Source: Exiguobacterium sp. BMC-KP
GTDB lineage: Bacteria > Bacillota > Bacilli > Exiguobacteriales > Exiguobacteriaceae
Reading direction: 5' to 3'
DNA: 64,000 bases
NCBI RefSeq assembly: GCF_001275385.1
Contig: NZ_LGIW01000015.1
Location: 1,922,001 to 1,986,000, forward strand
Below are positions 1 to 9,288 of this stretch, piece by piece. The notes below the pieces were generated by a model. That model was not told the DNA's origin and searched no databases. It worked only from the letters and a program-made list of their open reading frames with translations. Numbering within the stretch: position 1 is the stretch's first letter; every line of letters starts with the position of its first letter. A program made the position numbers and the translations under genes.

Positions 1-2
1 GC

Positions 3-2132
3 GATATCTATTACACGACACGTCTCATCACACTTGGTTCTAAAAAATGGTATCAGATCACAAAAGACGGGAAGACAGGCTACATCGCGTATGGCAGTGG
101 AGAAAAAGTCATCTATCAAGCTGATAGCGTGACGATGAAAACTACTAACGCTACAGGCTTGAAGTCTTATGCTGGCGTATCTTACGCTTCCGTCAAGTCC
201 ATCCCAAGCGGAACCAAGGTATCTGTAACAGGGTCCATCAATGAGTGGTACCGTGTGACGTATGAAGGAAAAACTGGATACGTTCATCAAGAGGATTTGA
301 ACGAATACATCGTAACGTCTACAATCTCACCAGCGCGTTATGTATTAAACACATCAATCGACGTCAAGACAACTTATCAGACCGATGCTGATACATGGAA
401 AACGCTAAAGAATGGGGATGTCTATTACACGACGCGTCTTGTCACGAACGGTCACGGTCAGTCGTGGCATCGTATTTCAGTGGATGGGAAAACAGGATAC
501 ATCCGAGCAAACCAAGGAAACCCGATTTCATACAGTAAGATTTCAGCCCATCGTTATAAAACGGTACAAACGACTTCTCTAAAGTCATACGCCGGTCCAA
601 CATACAGCGAAGTCTCATCGCTTGCGAAAGGAACAGTCGTACAAGTGAACGGTACGATTGGGACATGGACGAATGTGAGTGTTAATGGAAAAACAGGTTA
701 CATCGATGGATCCTATTTAACACCTTACACAGAAACGAAAAAGATTAGTGGTGCTCGTTTCCTCGCGAACGAGAATTTAATCATTCGAAATTCACCTTTA
801 GAAGAAGCAACAACACTTACGACATTAGCTAAAGGAAATGTTTACTACACGACTTCACTCATTACATCGCATACGAATAAACAATGGCATAAAGTAACGA
901 TCAATGGAAAAACAGGTTATGTCGATACGAAGGCATCCACAAGTAAAATCGACTATATTTCGAAAGACTCGTTATATGTTCGCGCTACAAGTGCTACTCC
1001 ACTTCGTTCGTATGTCGGAAGTTCATATCAAGTCGTGACGACGATTCCTTCGAACGTAGTCGTCAACGTCACTGGTCAAATCGGACAGTGGTATAAGATT
1101 TCCTATCAAGGTAAATCAGGCTATGCGTATAATGGAACACTTGTGACGACATCTTCAAAATTAAATGTCTACAACTCTATCGCGACGCCGTATACATTTG
1201 ATACCTTCATCAGTACTCAAATGAAGTTAAATCCTTCACCACAAACGGATTTGTATAAAAACAAAATGATGTATGTCAGCTCGATGTATGTTCGGTTTGG
1301 TGGATCAGAAGATCCTGTCAACGGTACGCTAGCAACCGTTTCGTCAACGACGCCACTGAATATCCGTTCTGGTGCAGCAACGGATAGCCATATCTATGGA
1401 CAATTCCAACCGAAACAGATGATTAAGGTCTATCAACGAATCGGTGATTTCTATACGACGTATCCGCGTGTTTATACCTCTTCCACAGGGTACTGGACAC
1501 TTGGTTGGTTGAATGCACTCGAATCTGATGTCCGGAACGTAGCTGATCCGTTAAAGGTCAGTCGCTCTTCAAAGGAATTCTTCCAATTCCTTGATTTATC
1601 GAAGACGACAGGCGCTTCTGCTGCAACGTTAGATAAAATTATCAGTACAAAAGGTATCTTCGGGAAATGTACGACTGGAAGCTGTGGACAAGCATTCATC
1701 GATGCTGGAACAGCCTATTCAGTCAACGAAATCTACCTGATCTCTCACGCGCTTCTAGAGACGGGAAATGGAACGTCAACACTAGCAAATGGAGTCATAT
1801 GGAATGGAAAAATGGTCTATAACATGTACGGAATCGGTGCTGTCGATTCGGATCCAATTAACGGTGGAGCAAGAACAGCCTATGAAAAAGGATGGTTTAC
1901 ACCGGAAGCAGCCATCATGGGTGGAGCCGAATTCATCGGAACCCAGTACATTCACCATGCATACAATCAAAACACACTCTATAAAATGCGCTGGAACCCA
2001 ATGAATCCTGGTCGTCATCAATATGCGACAGACATGGGATGGGCAGCGAAGCAAACGACTCGAATTTATGATTTATATCAACAAATGGATAGCTATACGG
2101 CTGTCTTTGATATCCCAGTATTCGCTCGTTAA
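3..2132 (+). CDS. SH3-repeat N-acetylglucosaminidase (autolysin), 5' end outside window
   Basis: The frame is open from the window edge, so this is the last 709 residues of a longer secreted protein. An internal ATG at 129 lies inside the repeat array and is not the start. The first two thirds are tandem SH3-like wall-binding repeats that alternate two forms, one with LKSYAG and one with YYTTRL, most ending in GKTGY. The C-terminal ~200 residues carry a glucosaminidase domain of the LytD/GH73 type with HALLETGNGTSTLA, where the Glu is the expected catalytic acid. The role inferred is cleavage of the peptidoglycan glycan strand during wall turnover. The family match is clear; the exact substrate bond is inferred. 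Confidence 0.88.
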   Translation, partial: DIYYTTRLITLGSKKWYQITKDGKTGYIAYGSGEKVIYQADSVTMKTTNATGLKSYAGVSYASVKSIPSGTKVSVTGSINEWYRVTYEGKTGYVHQEDLNEYIVTSTISPARYVLNTSIDVKTTYQTDADTWKTLKNGDVYYTTRLVTNGHGQSWHRISVDGKTGYIRANQGNPISYSKISAHRYKTVQTTSLKSYAGPTYSEVSSLAKGTVVQVNGTIGTWTNVSVNGKTGYIDGSYLTPYTETKKISGARFLANENLIIRNSPLEEATTLTTLAKGNVYYTTSLITSHTNKQWHKVTINGKTGYVDTKASTSKIDYISKDSLYVRATSATPLRSYVGSSYQVVTTIPSNVVVNVTGQIGQWYKISYQGKSGYAYNGTLVTTSSKLNVYNSIATPYTFDTFISTQMKLNPSPQTDLYKNKMMYVSSMYVRFGGSEDPVNGTLATVSSTTPLNIRSGAATDSHIYGQFQPKQMIKVYQRIGDFYTTYPRVYTSSTGYWTLGWLNALESDVRNVADPLKVSRSSKEFFQFLDLSKTTGASAATLDKIISTKGIFGKCTTGSCGQAFIDAGTAYSVNEIYLISHALLETGNGTSTLANGVIWNGKMVYNMYGIGAVDSDPINGGARTAYEKGWFTPEAAIMGGAEFIGTQYIHHAYNQNTLYKMRWNPMNPGRHQYATDMGWAAKQTTRIYDLYQQMDSYTAVFDIPVFAR

Positions 2133-2167
2133 GGGATAAAGGAATCAACTCATCTATATGTATGAAT

Positions 2168-2216
2168 AAAAGGAAAGGCTGTTCTGGTAAGTACACCGGA
2201 ACAGCCTTTCCTTTTT
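2168..2216 (+). terminator. Intrinsic terminator after the glucosaminidase gene
   Basis: AAAGGAAAGGCTGTTC pairs with GAACAGCCTTTCC and is followed by a T run. It lies 36 bases after the stop codon. Confidence 0.85.
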
Positions 2217-2326
2217 GATGAATGCAGAACAAGAAGAACCACCCTCCATACCTAGATGATTGACTCGTTCTTAACGGACGATTGATACATCGAAGAAAAC
2301 CCCTGCATTTACGCGGAAGGGCTCCC

Positions 2327-3415
2327 CTAGCGTTCTAAGTCATCGGAAACGATTTGAATGTCGATGCCACGGACATGACGCATGATTTCATTGATGATCG
2401 ATCCGCGCCGGATCTCCTGCCACCGGGTCCGCGCGGATTGACCGATAACGATTTGCGTGATGCGATGATGTTTAGCAGCAGCTGTGATCGCTTGGGCAAT
2501 CGAGCGTTCTCCTTGTATCCGAATCAATACCTCTGCTCCAAACAAGGAGCCACTCTCACGTACCATCGCTAAGACTTCTTTTTGCTTCGCATTCAATTGA
2601 TTCTCTGCTGCCGGTAGAATCGTCAAGACATACAGTTCTGCTTTTAATCGACTCGCCATTCGGAATCCTCGGTAAATCAACTTCCGGGCATTGTCATTAA
2701 GTTGGATACAGACGAGAATTCGTTCTTGTAACGTCGCTGGATCCTTTTCAATCAATAAGCGTGATTGATAGACTTGATCGTCGACTTCGTCGGCGACTTG
2801 TCGTAACGATAACTCGCGTAAGCTTGCGAGATTCTGAAGCGAAAAGAAGGAATTTAAACTCTGTTCGATTTTTTCTTTCTTGTAAATCTTTCCTTGTTCG
2901 AGTCGTTCCCGTAACGTTTGCGGCGTAACGTCGACGAGTAGAATCTCATCGGCTTCACCAAGAAACGGATCCGGGATTCGCTCCCGAACCTCGACACCCG
3001 TCACTTCTTTGACCTTAAAGAGTAGACTCTCGAAATGTTGAATGTTGACGGCCGAGTAGACATTGATACCGGCGTCAAGTAGTGCCGCAACATCTTGATA
3101 GCGTTTCTTTCGCTCGGATCCTGGCGCATTCGTATGCGCCAGTTCATCAATCAGAACGATATCCGGGTGACGGGCAATGATCGCGTCCACGTTCACCTCA
3201 AGAAACACTTTCTCTTTATAGACAACCTCTAGTAAAGGGACTTGTTCGAGTTGTCCGACCATCTCCGCCGTCTCTTTACGACCATGCGTTTCAATCAGAC
3301 CGATGACGACATCCTTGCCTTCAAGAGTCAGGATTCGCGCATCGGCAAGCATCTTATACGTTTTCCCGACACCAGGAGCTGAGCCGATATAAAGCTTCAG
3401 CTTTCCCCGTGTCAT
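2327..3415 (-). CDS. kdpD: Short KdpD-like protein (KdpD + USP domains, no kinase)
   Basis: This 362-residue protein matches only the N-terminal cytoplasmic half of the potassium sensor KdpD. It begins with a Walker A motif (GSAPGVGKTY, near residue 11), has a Walker B-like VLIDELAHTNAPGS, and ends with a universal-stress-protein domain (about residues 230-350). The membrane segments, GAF region and histidine kinase of full KdpD (about 890 residues) are absent, and no kdpE is in the window. ATGA overlap with kdpC shows translational coupling. Kinase-less KdpD is known in some bacteria, so this is probably a natural short form. The 190 bases after the stop hold no kinase remnant. It may act as a ligand-binding modulator; the SxS...FTAxY c-di-AMP motif of S. 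aureus KdpD is not apparent. Confidence 0.85.
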   Translation of the reverse strand: MTRGKLKLYIGSAPGVGKTYKMLADARILTLEGKDVVIGLIETHGRKETAEMVGQLEQVPLLEVVYKEKVFLEVNVDAIIARHPDIVLIDELAHTNAPGSERKKRYQDVAALLDAGINVYSAVNIQHFESLLFKVKEVTGVEVRERIPDPFLGEADEILLVDVTPQTLRERLEQGKIYKKEKIEQSLNSFFSLQNLASLRELSLRQVADEVDDQVYQSRLLIEKDPATLQERILVCIQLNDNARKLIYRGFRMASRLKAELYVLTILPAAENQLNAKQKEVLAMVRESGSLFGAEVLIRIQGERSIAQAITAAAKHHRITQIVIGQSARTRWQEIRRGSIINEIMRHVRGIDIQIVSDDLER

Positions 3416-3933
3416 GACTTACTCCGATCAAGTGCTAAGTTTAAACGTAACACGTTGACGTAATCATGTGTCCCCGCTTCTTTCGTGATTAACTTCCGGA
3501 CCTCGTCACGCGACAAATCGCGGGCGGTTGCGATACGCTTCGCCTGAACCAAAGCATAATCGACTGAGATATGCGGATCGAAGCCAGAACCTGATGTCAC
3601 GAGGGCATCGTCCAGAAGCGAAGCGCCGTCCACTTGGTTCTGTTTCTGCAATTCCGCCATCTTCGTGCCAAGCTCCGGGTTCGATGCTGCTAGGTTATCC
3701 CCAGCAGATGACCCCGCTAATTGATCGACCGCTGATGGACGTCCATGAAAATACTGTTTCGACGTGAACGGTTGGGCAATCAATTCCGATCCGATGAATT
3801 TTCCGTTTTCCTGTACGAGCGAACCGGCTGCTTTATCCGGTACAAACAGTTGACCGAATAGCGTCAATAAGGCGGGAAAGATAATCCCACATAATGCCGT
3901 GACGAAAATCGTCACACGAATGGCTTGTTTCAT
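3412..3933 (-). CDS. kdpC: Potassium-transporting ATPase subunit C
   Basis: KdpC is the small single-span subunit that stabilises the KdpFABC complex and assists ATP binding by KdpB. The 173-residue protein has one N-terminal membrane helix (residues 8-28) and conserved KdpC segments SAGDNLAASNP and SGSGFDPHIS. Length is normal for the family. A good ribosome site (AAGGAG) precedes the ATG. It sits 14 bases after kdpB and overlaps the short kdpD by four bases. Confidence 0.95.
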   Translation of the reverse strand: MKQAIRVTIFVTALCGIIFPALLTLFGQLFVPDKAAGSLVQENGKFIGSELIAQPFTSKQYFHGRPSAVDQLAGSSAGDNLAASNPELGTKMAELQKQNQVDGASLLDDALVTSGSGFDPHISVDYALVQAKRIATARDLSRDEVRKLITKEAGTHDYVNVLRLNLALDRSKS

Positions 3934-3947
3934 GATTCGTTTTCTCC

Positions 3948-6017
3948 TTAGATGATGCTTGCAAGCAAGACATCGATGATTTTAATGCCTACGAATGGAA
4001 CAACAACACCACCAAGACCGTAAATGAGTAAGTTCCGTCCAAGCAATTGATCGGCCGTCATCGGTTTGTACGAGACACCTTTCATCGCGAGTGGGATCAA
4101 CATTGGAATGATGATCGCGTTGAAAATCAAAGCAGATAGAATCGCTGTCGTCGGAGAATCAAGACGCATGATGTTGAGGGCTTCCATCTGCGGAATCGCG
4201 ACCATGAACATCGCCGGGATGATCGCAAAGTATTTTGCGACATCGTTTGCGATCGAGAACGTCGTCAAGGCGCCCCGTGTCATCAAGAGCTGTTTCCCGA
4301 TTTCAACGACTTCGATGATTTTCGTCGGATTCGAATCGAGGTCAATCATGTTTGCTGCTTCTTTTGCTGCCTGTGTCCCACTGTTCATCGCAAGACCAAC
4401 GTCGGCTTGAGCGAGCGCTGGTGCATCATTCGTACCGTCTCCTGTCATTGCGACGAGATGACCGGCTGCTTGTTCTTGCTGGATGACACGAATCTTATCT
4501 TCTGGTTTACATTCCGCAACGAAATCATCAACGCCTGCTTCTCGAGCGATCGTTGCTGCCGTCAACGGGTTATCTCCCGTACACATGATCGTCTTGATTC
4601 CCATTTCACGGAGTCGATCGAACCGTTCCCGCATTCCTGGTTTGACTGTATCCTTCAAATAGATGACCCCGAGGATTGTTGCGTCAATCGCGACGACAAG
4701 CGGTGTTCCACCGAGACGCGAGACCGAATCGATTGTCTCTTGTAAGTCATTTGGAATCACTCCGCCTTGTTCTGCAACCCACTCTTGAATCGCTTGTCCC
4801 GCCCCTTTACGAACACGGCGACCGTCCGTTAAATCAAGACCTGACATCCGTGTTTCTGCGCGAAATGGGATGATTTCTGCTCCATCTAACCACTGACGTT
4901 CGACTGGCATGTCTCGTAGTTCTGCGAGTTCCAAGACGGAACGTCCTTCCGGTGTCTCATCGGCTAACGAAGCGATGATCGCTCCTTCGAATGCCTGCTC
5001 GGCAGAGCGTCCACCGACCGGCGTGATCTCTGACGCCATCCGGTTCCCGAACGTGATCGTTCCCGTTTTATCTAAGATGATCGTTTGGATATCCCCGGCT
5101 GCTTCGACCGCCTTACCGCTCATCGCGATGACATTAAAACGGGTGACGCGGTCCATTCCAGCGATTCCGATTGCCGATAACAAGCCACCAATCGTCGTCG
5201 GAATCAGACAGACAAGTAAAGCGATTAAAATCGGACCCGATAAATCAAATCCAAGGTAATGCGTAAAGACAGGTAACGTCATGACGACCAGTAAGAAAAT
5301 CAAGGTCAGACTCGTCAACAGCGTTGATAGCGCCAGTTCATTTGGTGTCTTTTGACGGCTCGCTCCTTCAACGAGCGCAATCATTTGATCAAGGAACGAT
5401 TCTCCCGGGTTACTCGTGATCCGGACTTCAATTTCGTCACTAACGACGAGCGTGCCACCGATGACAGATGAGAAGTCCCCACCTGCTTCCTTGATGACCG
5501 GAGCGGATTCTCCCGTGATTGCCGATTCATCGATCGAGGCAAGACCTTTGATGATTTCACCGTCACCTGGTACATATTCGCCTGTTCGAACAAAGACGAT
5601 ATCCCCTTTACGAAGCGTCGCGGACGAGACACTTTCAATCAATTGTCCGACACGTTTGCGTGCCATGACGTCTGCTTTTGATGCTTTCAGAGAGTCTGCT
5701 TGCGCTTTCCCACGTCCTTCGGCGATTGATTCCGCGAAGTTCGCGAACAAGACCGTCAAAAAGAGGATGACGCTGACCGTCAAGTTGAAGCCGCGCATCT
5801 CGTCAATGAAGATCGTGTAACCGATTGCGAGTAAACAACCAATCCAGACGACGAACATGATCGGTTGTTTAATCATATTGACGGGATTTAATTTTTTAAA
5901 GGCATCGATTGTCGCTTGGCGGACAATCGAGCCGTTGATTGCTGATTTCGATTGCTGATCCGGCTGCCCATTCGGTTGGTGTTCCTCGGGCGTCGGATGC
6001 ATGATACGTTCCATCAT
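3948..6017 (-). CDS. kdpB: Potassium-transporting P-type ATPase subunit B
   Basis: KdpB is the ATP-hydrolysing subunit of the high-affinity K+ pump. The 689-residue protein shows the phosphorylation motif DKTGT near residue 318, the actuator motif TGES, and the hinge motif [10 protein letters not shown], with membrane helices in the family pattern. The N terminus has a short hydrophilic extension rich in Gln and Pro before the conserved core. Start at the first ATG is supported by AGGAG ten bases upstream. It is the third gene of a kdpF-A-B-C-short D operon. Confidence 0.97.
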   Translation of the reverse strand: MMERIMHPTPEEHQPNGQPDQQSKSAINGSIVRQATIDAFKKLNPVNMIKQPIMFVVWIGCLLAIGYTIFIDEMRGFNLTVSVILFLTVLFANFAESIAEGRGKAQADSLKASKADVMARKRVGQLIESVSSATLRKGDIVFVRTGEYVPGDGEIIKGLASIDESAITGESAPVIKEAGGDFSSVIGGTLVVSDEIEVRITSNPGESFLDQMIALVEGASRQKTPNELALSTLLTSLTLIFLLVVMTLPVFTHYLGFDLSGPILIALLVCLIPTTIGGLLSAIGIAGMDRVTRFNVIAMSGKAVEAAGDIQTIILDKTGTITFGNRMASEITPVGGRSAEQAFEGAIIASLADETPEGRSVLELAELRDMPVERQWLDGAEIIPFRAETRMSGLDLTDGRRVRKGAGQAIQEWVAEQGGVIPNDLQETIDSVSRLGGTPLVVAIDATILGVIYLKDTVKPGMRERFDRLREMGIKTIMCTGDNPLTAATIAREAGVDDFVAECKPEDKIRVIQQEQAAGHLVAMTGDGTNDAPALAQADVGLAMNSGTQAAKEAANMIDLDSNPTKIIEVVEIGKQLLMTRGALTTFSIANDVAKYFAIIPAMFMVAIPQMEALNIMRLDSPTTAILSALIFNAIIIPMLIPLAMKGVSYKPMTADQLLGRNLLIYGLGGVVVPFVGIKIIDVLLASII

Positions 6018-6034
6018 ATGCTTTTATCTCCTGT

Positions 6035-7675
6035 TCACATCGTCAGCCAGTCCGCGACCGGTCCAAGTACGAGCACTGGCAAGAATGTCAATGCACCGAC
6101 GAGTACGACCGTACCGAGGAAGACTGTTCCGAAGAGTGGTGTGTCTGTTTTAAACGAAAACTCATCTTGCGGCACGGACGGCTTCGCCTTCAGCGAACCG
6201 ACGATCGCAAGCATTAAAATCAATGGAATGTAGCGTCCGAAGAATAAGGCAAACGACGTCGAGACGTTCCAGTAGACGTTCGCATCCCCAAGCCCTTCAA
6301 ATCCGGATCCGTTATTCGCTGTCGCTGACGTGAATTCATACAAGACTTGCGATAGACCGTGATAGCCTGGATTCGAAATTCCGGCAACACCTGGTGCAAC
6401 GTACATCGAGATTGCGGTTCCGACAAGAATCAGGAACGGCGGTACAAGAAGTGCGATCGCGATCATCTTCACTTCGAACGTCTCGATTTTCTTCCCGAGG
6501 AACGTTGGTGTTCGTCCAATTAAGAGACCCGTCAAGAAAACAGCGACGAAGGCATAGAGTAAGACGTTCAGGAATCCGGCACCCGCACCACCATAAACGA
6601 CGTTGAGCATCATGTTCCCTAGTTGAATCAATCCTGCGAGCGGATGAAGCGAGTCATGCATCGCGTTGACTGCACCGGTTTCAGCCGCTGTCGTAATCGA
6701 ACTGTAAAGTGCTGTACCGACTTGACCGAAGCGTAATTCCTGACCGTGTGCGGTTGGATTTGCAAACAAGCTACCTGCCATTCCGAATGTCATCATGATG
6801 AATAAGATCGTCATGACACCGAGGAAAAGACGTCCCTGTTTCGCAGAACCGATGATTTTTCCATACGCGACCGGGAGTGACATCGGAATCAATAACATCA
6901 AGAACATCTGGATGAAGTTGACGAATTGGTTCGGATTTTCAAACGGATGTGCACCGTTTGCTCCGAAAAAACCACCGCCGTTGTTACCGAGTTGTTTGAT
7001 GACTTCAAATGCTGCGACCGGTCCACGGTAAATCAACTGCTTCGCCCCTTCAAGCGTCGTGACGCTGATCGCTCCACCAAATGTTTGCGGCACGCCAAGT
7101 AAAATCATCAACATTCCGAAGAAAAATGAAATCGGAAGCAGGATACGTGTGATGAAGCGAACGAAGTCCGCATAAAAGTTACCGAGCGGCTTGTTGGCAA
7201 GACCACGAATGACTGCGATACAGACCGTGAATGCCATCGTCGGTGCGACAAATAACATCGTTCCAAGAACGAACGTTTGTGAGAGATACGATAAGGCTTC
7301 ACCTGAATAGTGTTGTTGATCGGTGTTCGTCATGAAGCTGATCGTCGTATGAAGCGCTGTCGACCACTCAAGATTCGCAGCACCGTTTGGATTAAGTGGC
7401 AGACTGCCTTGGAAGCGAAGCAACAAGTAGCCTCCGATGAAAAAGAGTAGATTGACGGCTAATAAACTTTTTGAATAGCCGACCCACGATTGATCTTGTT
7501 TCTTTTCATCGACACCGAGTAACGACAGAATGCGTCGTTCAACCTTACCGATTGTATCGACTCGACGCTCTGCGATCGGCGCGAAGTATGTCCCGATGTA
7601 ACGACCGAGCAAGACTGCTGCACAAAGTGCGATGACGAGTAGGATCCAAAATTGGATCAGGAATTGAGTCCACAT
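6035..7675 (-). CDS. kdpA: Potassium-transporting ATPase subunit A
   Basis: KdpA is the K+-selective channel-like subunit of the pump. The 546-residue polytopic protein shows conserved selectivity-filter regions such as TNTDQQHY, NNGGGFFGANGAHPFENP and TANNGSGFEGL, and has the family's usual length. It lies 17 bases before kdpB and 23 bases after kdpF, within a single operon whose leader carries a c-di-AMP riboswitch. Confidence 0.97.
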   Translation of the reverse strand: MWTQFLIQFWILLVIALCAAVLLGRYIGTYFAPIAERRVDTIGKVERRILSLLGVDEKKQDQSWVGYSKSLLAVNLLFFIGGYLLLRFQGSLPLNPNGAANLEWSTALHTTISFMTNTDQQHYSGEALSYLSQTFVLGTMLFVAPTMAFTVCIAVIRGLANKPLGNFYADFVRFITRILLPISFFFGMLMILLGVPQTFGGAISVTTLEGAKQLIYRGPVAAFEVIKQLGNNGGGFFGANGAHPFENPNQFVNFIQMFLMLLIPMSLPVAYGKIIGSAKQGRLFLGVMTILFIMMTFGMAGSLFANPTAHGQELRFGQVGTALYSSITTAAETGAVNAMHDSLHPLAGLIQLGNMMLNVVYGGAGAGFLNVLLYAFVAVFLTGLLIGRTPTFLGKKIETFEVKMIAIALLVPPFLILVGTAISMYVAPGVAGISNPGYHGLSQVLYEFTSATANNGSGFEGLGDANVYWNVSTSFALFFGRYIPLILMLAIVGSLKAKPSVPQDEFSFKTDTPLFGTVFLGTVVLVGALTFLPVLVLGPVADWLTM

Positions 7676-7698
7676 GTTTTTCTTTTCTCCCTATGCGA

Positions 7699-7779
7699 TT
7701 AGAATTTTTCCGGATAGATCAGACAATAACCGAGATACAAAAAGACGAGACATCCCGTTACTAATAAAAACCACGTCAT
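7699..7779 (-). CDS. kdpF: KdpF small membrane subunit (26 residues)
   Basis: The ORF encodes 26 residues beginning MTWFLLVTG and ending IYPEKF, the characteristic short single-helix form with a basic C-terminal PEK/RF end seen in KdpF. KdpF stabilises the KdpABC complex. Its position directly upstream of kdpA is canonical. The ATG overlaps the stop of the upstream 35-residue ORF (ATGA), so it is probably translated by coupling. Confidence 0.85.
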   Translation of the reverse strand: MTWFLLVTGCLVFLYLGYCLIYPEKF

Positions 7780-7883
7780 TTGCGGTCACCTGCTCTCCAC
7801 TGGACGCGTTCGATCAACTGAATCATCCCGAACGTCGTACCGAAGAAGAAGGCAAGCAGTACAACACTCCATAGCTCTCCCAT
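7776..7883 (-). CDS. 35-residue single-span membrane protein upstream of kdpF
   Basis: This ORF starts MGELWSVVLLAFFFGTTFGM, a convincing membrane helix, and ends in a basic tail with WRAGDRK. A GGGGGA ribosome site precedes the ATG, and the stop overlaps the kdpF start (ATGA). It is the first gene after the c-di-AMP riboswitch. I do not recognise the family. Its place at the head of the operon suggests a small accessory or regulatory subunit of the pump, or a leader peptide that couples translation into kdpF. Confidence 0.6.
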   Translation of the reverse strand: MGELWSVVLLAFFFGTTFGMIQLIERVQWRAGDRK

Positions 7884-7932
7884 TATGAAATTTCCCCCAT
7901 ATTATTCAATATTTTTACAATTAAACACGACG

Positions 7933-7971
7933 AAAAGACGATGTGAGGCAATAAACGGCCCCAGCATCGCC
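7933..7971 (-). terminator. Terminator of the kdp leader (riboswitch expression platform)
   Basis: On the minus strand GGCGATGCTGGGGC pairs with GCCTCACATCGTC, followed by a short T run. It lies between the aptamer and the first ORF, as expected for a c-di-AMP OFF switch working by transcription termination. The U tract is short, so strength is uncertain. Confidence 0.6.
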
Positions 7972-8014
7972 TATATAACTTGGCATACTGAAAAAGAGTC
8001 GTTCCCTCCTAAAA

Positions 8015-8145
8015 ACGCCTGCGAGGTTAGCTGTCGGATTCGGGCATACCTAGGATTTCGCCCTACCTTTCCCGATCGGAAAGGATTCACCCCGTGTCAC
8101 GGTTTGTGACGGTTGGGTCCCCCGCTTCAATCATGAATTCGGCGT
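8015..8145 (-). ncRNA. c-di-AMP riboswitch (ydaO/yuaA type)
   Basis: Read on the minus strand, the leader shows conserved ydaO elements in order: ACGCCGAAT at the 5' edge, GAAGCGGGGGACCCA, GGGGTGAATCC, GGTAGGGCG, then CCGAATCCGACAGCTAACCT and finally GCAGGCGT. ACGCC and GGCGT close the outer helix. This class binds c-di-AMP and normally turns off K+ uptake genes when the nucleotide is high. Its placement ahead of kdpFABC fits that role. Confidence 0.93.
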
Positions 8146-8192
8146 ACTTTGAGATCGAAGCATTAACATGTTAGTGTTCGTTGATGAGATGG

Positions 8193-8221
8193 ATATTACT
8201 CCGATTATTGAGGCTTGTAAA
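8193..8221 (-). promoter_or_regulatory. Probable sigma-A promoter of the kdp operon
   Basis: On the minus strand TTTACA and TAATAT are separated by exactly 17 bases and lie about 47 bases upstream of the riboswitch. The -10 is imperfect. Confidence 0.5.
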
Positions 8222-8303
8222 TAGAAAAGATGAAAAAAAAATAGTCTGATTTTTTAATGACTTATTTTCTAAAAATAGTGTTTTTCACACCTATGCTATA
8301 GAA

Positions 8304-8379
8304 GAAAAAAAACCGCAGAAATCGATTCCTTCATCTAAAATGAAAACACTTCATTTCAGAGCGAATCATTCTGCGGTTT
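8304..8379 (-). terminator. Terminator after the 64-residue membrane protein gene
   Basis: On the minus strand AAACCGCAGAATGATTC pairs with an imperfect complement GAATCGATTTCTGCGGTTT, followed by a run of eight T. The loop is long. Confidence 0.75.
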
Positions 8380-8395
8380 CATGAGAAAACCAGAA

Positions 8396-8590
8396 TTATG
8401 ATTGCTGATTCATTTTGGCATGGACCGTCAAAGGAGCTAGCATCGTCACCCATAGGGCAACCACTCCAGAAACAAGAATCACAATATCGCGTTCGAATCC
8501 AAGCGTCAGTAATGTAATGCAACTACCTACGAGGACGAGACAAAGCGTCGCGATCATAACGAACCGCGATTGTTTCAACATTTTTCTCAT
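8396..8590 (-). CDS. Small membrane protein, 64 residues
   Basis: The product starts MRKMLKQSRF and has two hydrophobic segments (about residues 10-29 and 36-53), with a polar C-terminal tail, so it is a two-span membrane protein. The start was chosen because AAGGAGAG lies nine bases upstream; an in-frame ATG eight codons earlier has no ribosome site. It is followed by a strong terminator and is monocistronic. No family recognised. Confidence 0.6.
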   Translation of the reverse strand: MRKMLKQSRFVMIATLCLVLVGSCITLLTLGFERDIVILVSGVVALWVTMLAPLTVHAKMNQQS

Positions 8591-8675
8591 GTGGCATCTC
8601 TCCTTTCCTTCCATATTCTTTATTATCGTAACAAAAATTCGTTGAAAAATCGTCGATGATACCCGATTGTGATGT

Positions 8676-8703
8676 TTCTGTCATCTCATGAGTAGTGACA
8701 GAA
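8676..8703. promoter_or_regulatory. Inverted repeat upstream of the peroxidase gene
   Basis: TTCTGTCA and TGACAGAA form a perfect 8-bp inverted repeat with a 12-base spacer, 58 bases upstream of the peroxidase start. It could be an operator; it does not match the PerR box I know. Confidence 0.35.
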
Positions 8704-8761
8704 GACGATAAGAAAACGGATTTGTTACACTAAAAGGGTAGTTAAAAAAGGAGGAATTGAT

Positions 8762-9241
8762 ATGTTACAGGATCATTCATTTCAACGTGTTGACGGGACG
8801 ACAGCGTCCTTGAAAGACTACCCCGCTCAAGCGTGGTTGATCGTCAATACTGCTAGCAAATGTGGCTTGACGCCGCAGTTCGAAGGACTCGAACAATTGC
8901 ATCAAGACTACCGAGCGCAAGGACTGACCGTGCTTGGTTTCCCGTGTAATCAGTTCGCAAATCAGGACCCGGGGACGGATGAAGAAATCCAGTCATTCTG
9001 TCAGATCAACTACGGTGTGACGTTCCCTGTTTTTTCAAAAATCGATGTCAATGGGGAGCAGGCTCATCCACTCTTCGAAGAACTAAAAGCACAAGCGCCA
9101 ACAACAGATGGTACAACAGACATCGAGTGGAATTTCACGAAATTCCTCGTGACACGCGATGGTGAAGTGACACGGTTCTCTCCAAAAACGAATCCGACCG
9201 ACTTAACAGCAGCAATCGAACGACTTCTCGTTCAAGTCTAA
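8762..9241 (+). CDS. Glutathione peroxidase-family thiol peroxidase
   Basis: The 159-residue protein is a GPx-fold peroxidase that reduces hydroperoxides. The peroxidatic site is Cys34 in NTASKCGLTPQ (cysteine, not selenocysteine). Cys62 in LGFPCNQF and Cys80 in the EEIQSFCQ helix are the other conserved cysteines; a Cys in the last position is the resolving residue of thioredoxin-dependent members. WNFTKFLV gives the catalytic Trp/Asn region. GGAGG lies just upstream of the ATG. It is monocistronic, with a terminator directly after the stop. It is comparable to B. subtilis BsaA. Confidence 0.93.
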   Translation: MLQDHSFQRVDGTTASLKDYPAQAWLIVNTASKCGLTPQFEGLEQLHQDYRAQGLTVLGFPCNQFANQDPGTDEEIQSFCQINYGVTFPVFSKIDVNGEQAHPLFEELKAQAPTTDGTTDIEWNFTKFLVTRDGEVTRFSPKTNPTDLTAAIERLLVQV

Positions 9242-9288
9242 AAAACAAGCTTCCTTCCTTCTCTCACGAAGAAACGGAAGCTTGTTTT
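9242..9288. terminator. Bidirectional terminator between convergent genes
   Basis: AAAACAAGCTTCC pairs with GGAAGCTTGTTTT, with T runs on both strands, between the peroxidase and a convergent hypothetical gene. Confidence 0.8.

Noticed and set aside
2133-2326. Remnant of a KdpD kinase domain after a frameshift
   Set aside because: Only a terminator and non-coding sequence follow the short kdpD; no histidine-kinase motifs in any frame.
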